Below, piece after piece: positions 29,649 through 36,045 of a stretch of 41,776 nt of DNA; the stretch's first letter is position 1, and the number at the start of each line of letters is the position of its first letter. The DNA is from Candidatus Saccharibacteria bacterium RIFCSPHIGHO2_12_FULL_41_12. Lineage in GTDB: Bacteria > Patescibacteriota > Saccharimonadia > Saccharimonadales > 2-12-FULL-41-12. The translations under genes were made by a program, and so were the position numbers. The DNA is taken from the NCBI GenBank assembly GCA_001790445.1, contig MGCQ01000007.1, positions 17,030-58,805 of the forward strand. Reading direction: 5' to 3'. The notes under the pieces are model-generated. The model ran no database searches. It was not told where the DNA came from and worked only from the letters and a program-made list of their open reading frames with translations.

Positions 29649-31646
29649 ATGAATTTGAAACAAGCCAAGCAACGAATAGTCAAACTTCGAGAAATTATTG
29701 ATGAGTATCGATATAACTATCATGTGTTAGACAAATCTATTATGAACGAAGAAGCAGCGGATAGCCTTAAACACGAACTAGAACGTATTGAATCACAGTT
29801 TCCTGAGTTAATAACCAGCGACAGCCCAACTCAAAGAGTTGCCGGTAGCCCATCAAATAAATTCAAAAAGGTAACGCATAGTAGGAGGATGCTTAGTCTA
29901 AATGATGTTTTTGACCTGGATGAAGTACAAAAATGGTCAGAACGCGCCACAAAACTTCTTGAAGGTGAGAAACTTGAGTATTTTGCAGATCTTAAGATGG
30001 ATGGGTTAGCCTGTAGCCTAGTCTATGAAGACGGCATGTTAACGGTTGGGGCTACTCGTGGTGATGGATACGTCGGTGAAGACGTGACTACAAACATTAG
30101 AACGATTCAGTCAATCCCTCTTGTTTTAAGGCAAAAAATCCCCGGACGTGTTGAGGTGCGAGGAGAAATAGTCATGTATAAAAAAGACTTTGAACAACTC
30201 AATAGCAGGCTGGAAAAAGTCGGCGAAAAGCCATATGCCAATCCACGAAATTTGAGTGCTGGAACTATTCGTCAACTTGATCCTAGCGTTGTGGCTTCCA
30301 GAAAATTATATTTCCATGCTTTTAGTTTGGTGTCAGAAAATATAAATACAAAAACTTGGCAACAAAACTATGAAACTCTGCAAATGTTAGGTTTTCGTGT
30401 GGGGGATAATCACGCCGTGTTAAAAAATGTTAAGGCGCTTTGGGAATTTGCGGAATCCTGGCGAGATAAAAGACTGGATTTGGAATATTTTACAGATGGG
30501 ATGGTTGTCAAAATCAATTCGCTTGATCAATTTGCAAGACTGGGTGTTGTTGGTAAAGCACCGCGCGCGGCAGTAGCGATAAAGTTTCCAGCAGAAGAGG
30601 CAACCAGTATTATTCGTGACATAGTTATTAGCATTGGCAGGACGGGTGCGGCAACGCCAGTAGCTGTTTTTGACCCAGTTATTATTGCTGGCACTACAGT
30701 GAGACATGCCAGCTTGCATAATTCCGACGAGATTAAGCGCAAAGATATCCGGATAGGTGACACAATAATCGTCTATAAAGCTGGAGATATTATTCCACAG
30801 GTAGAATCTGTAATTGAAAAACTCAGACCAAAAAACTCTAAAAAATTTGATTTTGAGCATGAACTCAAACGGCAATATTCTGATTTGCAATTTGAAAGAC
30901 ACGAAGGAGACGTAGTTTGGCGAGTCAAGGGACTAACAGGACCCCTGATTTTAAAGAGAGGTCTAGAACATTTTGCTAACAAGGGAGCTCTCAATATAGA
31001 AGGACTCGGAGAGAAAAATGTTGAGGCCTTAGTCGATAATAAACTAGTTTCATCTATTGCAGATATTTATAAACTCAGCAAAAAAGATATTTTGAGCCTT
31101 GATAGATTTGCTGAGTTGTCAGCAGATAATTTGATAAAGGCTATAGGCGAGACCAAGAATCCACCATTGCCAAAATTTATCTTTGGACTAGGAATCCGAC
31201 ATGTAGGAGCGCAGACAGCGATTGATTTGGCAGAAAATTTTAAAAGTTTGGATAAGCTATCAGAAGCAACTTTAGATGAACTACTTAATATTGAAGGAAT
31301 TGGCGACGTTGTCGCAGAATCGATAATTGCATGGTTCGCAGATCCGGATAACATAGAGCTTTTGAAGACATTCGAGAACTTAGGTGTAGAGCCACAGTTT
31401 ATTGAGCTTACAAACGCTCCATTATCTGGACAGAGTTTTGTGATTACTGGCACGCTGGAATTTATGAGTCGCGACGAGGCAGGTGATAAGATCAGAGCTC
31501 TCGGTGGGACATTCCAATCCTCAGTAGGAAAAGGTACAACCTATCTTGTAATGGGGAAAAACGCTGGCGCTTCAAAGGCTGAAAAAGCCAAAAAATTAGA
31601 TATCAAAGTGATTGATGAGCCAGAACTCTTAAATATGTTACAATAA
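29649..31646 (+). CDS. ligA: NAD+-dependent DNA ligase LigA lacking the zinc-finger cysteines
   Basis: A 665-residue LigA of full length. Domain Ia is at the N-terminus (YRYNYHVLD), the adenylation domain carries nucleophile K116 in KMDGLACSLV, TRGDGYVGEDVT and VEVRGEIVM, then come the OB fold, an HhH region (LNIEGLG, LNIEGIGDVVAESI) and a C-terminal BRCT domain (SGQSFVITGTLEFMSRDEAG). It seals nicks in replication and repair. The four-Cys zinc finger normally between the OB and HhH domains is missing: residues 400-435 align in length and end correctly, but all four Cys positions are substituted. The whole protein has a single Cys, C122. Start ATG at 29649 with a weak AAGAAG. Confidence 0.95.
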   Translation: MNLKQAKQRIVKLREIIDEYRYNYHVLDKSIMNEEAADSLKHELERIESQFPELITSDSPTQRVAGSPSNKFKKVTHSRRMLSLNDVFDLDEVQKWSERATKLLEGEKLEYFADLKMDGLACSLVYEDGMLTVGATRGDGYVGEDVTTNIRTIQSIPLVLRQKIPGRVEVRGEIVMYKKDFEQLNSRLEKVGEKPYANPRNLSAGTIRQLDPSVVASRKLYFHAFSLVSENINTKTWQQNYETLQMLGFRVGDNHAVLKNVKALWEFAESWRDKRLDLEYFTDGMVVKINSLDQFARLGVVGKAPRAAVAIKFPAEEATSIIRDIVISIGRTGAATPVAVFDPVIIAGTTVRHASLHNSDEIKRKDIRIGDTIIVYKAGDIIPQVESVIEKLRPKNSKKFDFEHELKRQYSDLQFERHEGDVVWRVKGLTGPLILKRGLEHFANKGALNIEGLGEKNVEALVDNKLVSSIADIYKLSKKDILSLDRFAELSADNLIKAIGETKNPPLPKFIFGLGIRHVGAQTAIDLAENFKSLDKLSEATLDELLNIEGIGDVVAESIIAWFADPDNIELLKTFENLGVEPQFIELTNAPLSGQSFVITGTLEFMSRDEAGDKIRALGGTFQSSVGKGTTYLVMGKNAGASKAEKAKKLDIKVIDEPELLNMLQ

Positions 31647-31660
31647 TCGTTAATTGTTGA

Positions 31661-31737
31661 GGGGCTATGGCGCAGTTGGCTAGCGCGTTTGTATGGCATA
31701 CAAAAGGTCGCCGGTTCGAACCCGGCTAGCTCCACCA
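31661..31737 (+). tRNA. tRNA-Ala(GGC)
   Basis: Acceptor GGGGCTA/TAGCTCC with the G3-U70 alanine identity pair, anticodon stem TTTGT/ACAAA with loop ATGGCAT (anticodon GGC), T-loop TTCGAAC and encoded CCA. Confidence 0.95.
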
Positions 31738-31746
31738 AAATTTTAA

Positions 31747-31760
31747 TGATATAATATAAT
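31747..31760 (+). promoter_or_regulatory. Tandem -10 boxes before the gene at 31768
   Basis: TGA-TATAAT (31750-31755) and a second overlapping TATAAT (31755-31760), the latter ending 7 bases before the ATG; no Shine-Dalgarno. Confidence 0.5.
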
Positions 31761-31767
31761 TACAAAT

Positions 31768-32655
31768 ATGAAAAAGATCAACACCGTGGACATAGCTTCC
31801 AAAATATCAATGAAGACAGTTTTTTTTCTTTCGTTAGCCTTGCTAATCATTAGCAGCGTGGCTTATTGGAAGTATGTCGTCAATAATCCAGATAGAGTGT
31901 TTGAAGCAATGCTTAAAAATAGCCTTCAGACAAAAAGCCTAACAAAAACCATAGGGCAAGAAGAGCAAGGCGACTCCAACAATCAGACAATTGTTCTAAA
32001 GTTTTCACCTTCTGTAGGAGTAGCATCAAAATATGATCTTCAAAAAGGTCAAGGCGAACAATATGTTGGCACTCAGACAAATGTTATTGGAACAAAAACA
32101 GCAGATTATATCCAGTACAGCAAGATTGAATCATCTCAAGTGTCAGAAGCAAAAAAGAAAGACATAGTAGGCGTGTGGGCCAAAGTTGGCGATGAAAAGT
32201 CAGGTCAAAAGCCTAGTGTTTTTAATGATGCGCTTTTTGGGGTAATTTTGTTTGGCGATTTGGGAGATAACACTGCAAGCAGTATCGTCAGCCAACTTAC
32301 ATCTAGCGATGTCTATGGGATCGACAAGTATTCAACAACTTTTAGTGGAGGCAGGCTTGTTGGTAACTTTAGTATTAAACTTAAACCAAAAAATTTAGTT
32401 GATTCAATCAAGTACTATGCCCAGCAAACAGGCTACGCTAGCGCAGAAGGGCTTGGAGCAGAGGGTGTAAGCAACGAGCCAATTTCGCTTGATATCACAA
32501 TTGATTTAGTTTCTCGCCAGGTGAAAGAAATTAGTTTTGCGGGGGGGCAGAGGATAGAGAAGTACGGATCTTTTGGGCAATATAACGGCATAACTGTCCC
32601 AAATAATCCAATTTCTTTTAGTGAACTTTCTACCAGGCTTCAATCTACTCGATAA
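31768..32655 (+). CDS. Single-TM extracytoplasmic protein of unknown function
   Basis: A 295-residue protein with a short basic N-terminus, one TM helix (about 16-37), then an external domain that opens NNPDRVFEAMLKNSLQTKSLT and continues as probable beta sheet. The layout, and the opening compared with NTPQNVLKKSVANTLKLQQVS, recall the gene product at 24286, so the two may be distant paralogues of a LolA/LppX-like envelope family. No catalytic motif is visible. Leaderless-type promoter directly after tRNA-Ala. Confidence 0.6.
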   Translation: MKKINTVDIASKISMKTVFFLSLALLIISSVAYWKYVVNNPDRVFEAMLKNSLQTKSLTKTIGQEEQGDSNNQTIVLKFSPSVGVASKYDLQKGQGEQYVGTQTNVIGTKTADYIQYSKIESSQVSEAKKKDIVGVWAKVGDEKSGQKPSVFNDALFGVILFGDLGDNTASSIVSQLTSSDVYGIDKYSTTFSGGRLVGNFSIKLKPKNLVDSIKYYAQQTGYASAEGLGAEGVSNEPISLDITIDLVSRQVKEISFAGGQRIEKYGSFGQYNGITVPNNPISFSELSTRLQSTR

Positions 32656-32715
32656 TATACTTAAAGTGATTTGCTATCTTGGTAAACAATATACTAAAAC
32701 TGCTCTAAACTGGTT

Positions 32716-32721
32716 TATAAT
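32716..32721 (+). promoter_or_regulatory. -10 box of the Mur ligase gene
   Basis: TATAAT ending 6 bases before the GTG at 32728, no Shine-Dalgarno; fits the leaderless pattern. Confidence 0.55.
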
Positions 32722-32727
32722 AAGTAG

Positions 32728-33978
32728 GTGCTAAAGAAATTATTAAAATCAATCGTTGTCAGAATAGAATATTATTTTGTTGCGAAATTATTATCAAAAA
32801 ACCCTAATGTTAAAGTTGTAGGAGTTGTTGGTAGTGTTGGCAAAAGTGGCACAAAAAAAGCTGTGTTTACTGTGCTGGATCAAAAATACTCAGTTGCGTG
32901 GCAAGACGGCAATTATAACGATATTGTAACTATTCCGTTAGTGTTTTTTGGTCTTGGTTTGCCATCTCTTTTCAACCCATTTGCTTGGTTGACGGTGTTT
33001 TATAAAATGAGAAGATCAATACATAATTATTCTAACGATGTTGTAGTATTGGAACTGGGGACAGACGGTCCGGGCCAAATTTCAGAATTTGCCAAGTATC
33101 TAAAGCTTGATATTGCTATCGTTACTCATATATCAGAGGAACATATGGAATATTTCCAGACACTTGAAGCTGTGGCACAGGAAGAGTTAGACGTTCAGCA
33201 CTACGCAAAAGCTTTAATCGTCGAAGCTACTAGTGCTAGCAAATTTAGTAAATATATAACAGTAGAATATAAAACCTTTGGACCTGAGACCGACGCATAT
33301 GCTCATTTTGTGGTAGAAGGGCGCAATCTAGATATATTTATTGGTAGTAAAGTTTTTGCCTGTCAGTCCAACATTATTGGGGTGCACCAAATGAACAATC
33401 TTGTCGCAGCAGCTCTTGTTGCTGAATATATGGATCTAGAGGACTCCCAGATAGAAAATGGTGTCAGCTCTGTGTTGCCTATGGCGGGCAGGATGAACCT
33501 GTTTGAGGGCAAAGACGGCAGTCTAATAGTCGACGATACTTACAACTCTAGTCCTGATGCGGTGGTTAGGGCAATTAATTATCTTGCTTCTCTTGATATG
33601 CACAATAAGATCGCTGTAATAGGTAATATGAATGAGATGGGGGAGATGTCTTCTAAGCTTCACTACAAAGTTGGCGCTCAAGTCGCTACTAGGGATTTTA
33701 CCGAGGTACTAACGATAGGGGTCGATGCAAACGAACATTTAGCAACAGCTATTGAGAGTTCCGGGCAAAAAGTTCAGAGATTTGATTCCCCTTACGCCGT
33801 CGGCAAATATCTTGCCCAAAAAGATTTAAAAGATACAGCTATATTGTTCAAAGGTTCACAAAACGGAGTATATCTCGAAGAAGCGATCAAATATATTTTG
33901 GCCAATAAAGATGATAAGATGAATCTGGTGCGCCAATCAAAGCAGTGGCTGAACAAAAAGAAAAAGAGTTTTAAATAA
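32728..33978 (+). CDS. MurF-like Mur ligase
   Basis: A 416-residue ATP-dependent Mur ligase. The P-loop is GSVGKSGT (35-42) and the central domain contains VLELGTDGPGQI and THISEEHMEYF. The C-terminal domain begins after MAGRMNLFE and contains DDTYNSSPDA (269-278), the MurF form of the DDxYNxxP signature. MurF adds D-Ala-D-Ala to the UDP-muramoyl tripeptide, and the next gene makes D-Ala-D-Ala, which supports the call. The N-terminal substrate domain is short and membrane-like residues (LFNPFAWLTVFYKM) occur near 90, as in the uncharacterised MurF-like group, so strict MurF activity is probable but not certain. The stop overlaps the ddl start by one base (TAATG). Confidence 0.8.
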   Translation: MLKKLLKSIVVRIEYYFVAKLLSKNPNVKVVGVVGSVGKSGTKKAVFTVLDQKYSVAWQDGNYNDIVTIPLVFFGLGLPSLFNPFAWLTVFYKMRRSIHNYSNDVVVLELGTDGPGQISEFAKYLKLDIAIVTHISEEHMEYFQTLEAVAQEELDVQHYAKALIVEATSASKFSKYITVEYKTFGPETDAYAHFVVEGRNLDIFIGSKVFACQSNIIGVHQMNNLVAAALVAEYMDLEDSQIENGVSSVLPMAGRMNLFEGKDGSLIVDDTYNSSPDAVVRAINYLASLDMHNKIAVIGNMNEMGEMSSKLHYKVGAQVATRDFTEVLTIGVDANEHLATAIESSGQKVQRFDSPYAVGKYLAQKDLKDTAILFKGSQNGVYLEEAIKYILANKDDKMNLVRQSKQWLNKKKKSFK

Positions 33979-34874
33979 TGAAAGTTTTAGTAATCGGCGG
34001 TGGTATTGGCGGCGAAAGAGAGGTGTCACTAAATTCTGCTCGCTATATTTTTGACGCAATAAATTCGAGTCATCAAAAAACATTTTATGACTGGGACGGC
34101 AAACAACAATGGTTGGATGAGAACTTAAATAAATATGACGTGGTGTTGCCGATTTTGCATGGAGAAGGGGGGGAGGATGGACAAATACAAGCCATTCTGG
34201 AAAAGCACAATACAAAATATTTAGGTTCTGACGAAGCTTGTAGCAAATTATGCATTAACAAAGACAGCACACAGAAAGTGTTGAAGGCGGATAATATCTT
34301 AGTCCCGCGCTACAGAGTTATGTCTTGGGAGGAATATCAAGAAAGTGATATCGCGCATAATCCACACGTTATTAAGCCAGTAGATGGTGGTTCTAGTCTG
34401 GATACTTTCATAGATGTTAGAACACATGACCCAAGATTAAGCCAAATCAAGGAAGTCTTTGACAACTACAAAACTCTTATGGTAGAAGAGTTTATTAATG
34501 GCATTGAAGTGACTGTACCAGTGCTTGAGGGGCAAGAGTTGCCATTGATAGAAATTATTCCTCCAGAAGGGGAGTTTTTTGACTATGATAATAAATATAA
34601 CGGACAGACTAAGGAGCTTTGTCCAAGCGTTAATGTCTCGAAAGAGCTGCAAGAAAAAGCACAGAAAATTGCTCAACGTTGTCACGTAGCACTGGGGTGT
34701 CGCCACTTATCCAGAGTAGATATGATCATAGATCGTTATGGGCAAATATATACTCTTGAAATTAATACTATGCCCGGGCTAACCAACCAAAGCTTGTTCC
34801 CTAAGGCTGCGCAGGTGGTGGGGCTAAGTATGCCTGATTTAGTAGAGTGTCTGCTCCGCCAAGTAGCGAATTAG
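33978..34874 (+). CDS. ddl: D-alanine--D-alanine ligase family protein
   Basis: A 298-residue ATP-grasp ligase. N-terminal GGGIGGEREVSLNSA matches the Ddl GGxSxEhxVSxxS motif with changes. LHGEGGEDGQIQ, KPVDGGSS (ATP binding) and E261-I-N-T-MPG (metal binding) follow. It joins two D-Ala for peptidoglycan. Slightly shorter than E. coli DdlB. Coupled to the upstream MurF-like gene by a one-base overlap, so both peptidoglycan steps are made together. A related D-Ala-D-X specificity cannot be ruled out. Confidence 0.87.
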   Translation: MKVLVIGGGIGGEREVSLNSARYIFDAINSSHQKTFYDWDGKQQWLDENLNKYDVVLPILHGEGGEDGQIQAILEKHNTKYLGSDEACSKLCINKDSTQKVLKADNILVPRYRVMSWEEYQESDIAHNPHVIKPVDGGSSLDTFIDVRTHDPRLSQIKEVFDNYKTLMVEEFINGIEVTVPVLEGQELPLIEIIPPEGEFFDYDNKYNGQTKELCPSVNVSKELQEKAQKIAQRCHVALGCRHLSRVDMIIDRYGQIYTLEINTMPGLTNQSLFPKAAQVVGLSMPDLVECLLRQVAN

Positions 34875-34897
34875 AGCACCCTATTATTTGTTTGATC

Positions 34898-34906
34898 TGT
34901 TAAAAT
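34898..34906 (+). promoter_or_regulatory. Extended -10 promoter of the aminotransferase gene
   Basis: TGT-TAAAAT (34901-34906), 6 bases before the ATG at 34913, no Shine-Dalgarno. Confidence 0.55.
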
Positions 34907-34912
34907 AGTTAT

Positions 34913-35821
34913 ATGGCGGATTTTAAAAACAAAAAGGTTTTTTACGGCGATAAATTTATTCCATTTGGCCAAGCGAACTTGAGCATTGCCAGCTCCGCCG
35001 TTTTATATGGTTTAAGTGTTTATACAGTTTTTCCGATCAATAAAACCACTAAAGGTCTGGCGGCTTTTCGGCTTAATGAGCATTTTAGTAGGCTTGTCGA
35101 TTCAGCTCACATTATTGGTATGGATAGTTTTGCGGGTCAATGGACATATAATAAATTTTTAAATAAAGTTAAAGAACTTGCCTCGGTTAACGGAGTTGAT
35201 GAGGATGTTTTTGTCAGGGCGAGTGTTCACATTGACGCAATTCTTCCAGGTACAAAATCTAGAGGTCTCTCTCACGTGCTGAGTATGTTTATATATCCCA
35301 GTGAGCCCATAGTCCCTCAGAGTGGATGTAGACTCAAAACAAGCCTTTGGCGACGTGTTTCCGATAATTCTATCCCTGCACGCGCAAAAGTAAATGGGGC
35401 ATACGTTAATTCCGTGCTGGCCAAACAAGATGCTATCGATAGCGGCTACGATGATTGTGTTTTCTTAGACACGGCGGGACATGTTTGCGAATCCAGCGCA
35501 GCCAATATATTTTTAATTCGGGATGGTGTGTTGATTACGCCTGATACGACTAGCGATTTACTTGAGGGGATAAATCGTAAAACCGTCATTCATATAGCAA
35601 AAGATCTTGGTATCCCTGTAGAGCAACGATTGGTTGATCTAACAGAGCTGTATATCGCGGATGAGGTCTTTTTGTGTGGTACTTCAGCCTACATCGCACC
35701 AGTTATAGAGATTGACTCAAGAAAAATATCTACCAGCAACCCGCAAATAGTTCAAAAGATACAAGAGAAGTATCAATATGTTACGCATTCAGCAGATTCT
35801 AAATTCCTCCAGTTTCTGTAA
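34913..35821 (+). CDS. Class IV PLP aminotransferase (branched-chain type)
   Basis: A 302-residue fold-type IV aminotransferase. The PLP lysine is K159 (ARAKVNGAYVNS), with ESSAANIFLIRDG and LEGINRKTVIHIA as the other conserved segments and FLCGTSAYIAPV near the C-terminus (the GTA/GTS phosphate loop). This is the IlvE-type pattern: transamination of Leu/Ile/Val with 2-oxoglutarate. No other branched-chain synthesis genes are nearby, so it may supply or recycle amino acids from scavenged keto acids, or make D-amino acids for the neighbouring peptidoglycan genes. The ilvE call is probable, D-amino acid transaminase possible. Confidence 0.82.
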   Translation: MADFKNKKVFYGDKFIPFGQANLSIASSAVLYGLSVYTVFPINKTTKGLAAFRLNEHFSRLVDSAHIIGMDSFAGQWTYNKFLNKVKELASVNGVDEDVFVRASVHIDAILPGTKSRGLSHVLSMFIYPSEPIVPQSGCRLKTSLWRRVSDNSIPARAKVNGAYVNSVLAKQDAIDSGYDDCVFLDTAGHVCESSAANIFLIRDGVLITPDTTSDLLEGINRKTVIHIAKDLGIPVEQRLVDLTELYIADEVFLCGTSAYIAPVIEIDSRKISTSNPQIVQKIQEKYQYVTHSADSKFLQFL

Positions 35822-35852
35822 GAAGTAAATTATAGTTAAGTTAGCCCTGATC

Positions 35853-35861
35853 TGTTAAAAT
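35853..35861 (+). promoter_or_regulatory. Extended -10 promoter upstream of leuS
   Basis: TGT-TAAAAT (35856-35861), nearly the same sequence as the aminotransferase promoter. Its predicted start is about 180 bases before leuS, so leuS has a long leader, rare in this window. Confidence 0.55.
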
Positions 35862-35868
35862 ATGTGTT

Positions 35869-36042
35869 ATGAATACAACCTTTGCACTTGAGTATAGAAT
35901 TAACTTTCTCTTTGAGAAATGGAACAAGTCGTACATACGGTACGACGAAGTGAATCTCGCAGAAGAAAAGTTAATTCTATGCCAAGAGCCTTTTCGGTGC
36001 AACCCTGAGTTGTCTGGGTTGGCAGGGAGAGGCGGTGCATAG
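35869..36042 (+). CDS. Possible 57-codon leader ORF of leuS
   Basis: ATG 35869 lies 7 bases after the -10 box, the same spacing as the leaderless genes in this window. It opens a 57-codon frame (MNTTFALEYRINFLFEKWNK...) ending in TAG at 36040-36042, three bases before the leuS GTG and in the same frame. It contains seven Leu codons of five kinds. It fully overlaps the leader stem-loop at 35892-35982, so translation would melt that structure. Could be a real leader peptide or a chance ORF in a structured RNA. Confidence 0.35.
   Translation: MNTTFALEYRINFLFEKWNKSYIRYDEVNLAEEKLILCQEPFRCNPELSGLAGRGGA
35892..35982 (+). promoter_or_regulatory. Large stem-loop in the leuS leader (candidate cis-regulatory RNA)
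   Basis: A 16-bp outer stem (35892-35907 with 35967-35982, one G-U) carries TAGAATTAACTTT/AAAGTTAATTCTA. Inside, GAGA/TCTC (35914-35917, 35955-35958) and a 7-bp terminal hairpin GTCGTAC-ATACG-GTACGAC (35928-35946) are separated by internal loops. Another hairpin, CAACCC/GGGTTG, lies at about 36000-36021, before leuS. No T-box consensus (AGGGUGGnACCGCG) is present, so this is not an ordinary T-box, but the position suggests leuS control by leucine or tRNA-Leu status. Confidence 0.6.
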
Positions 36043-36045
36043 GTT

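Noticed and set aside
35840-36045. T-box riboswitch upstream of leuS
   Set aside because: The position and the stem are suggestive, but the conserved T-box sequence (AGGGUGGnACCGCG) and an antiterminator/terminator pair are absent. Reported only as an unassigned structured leader.
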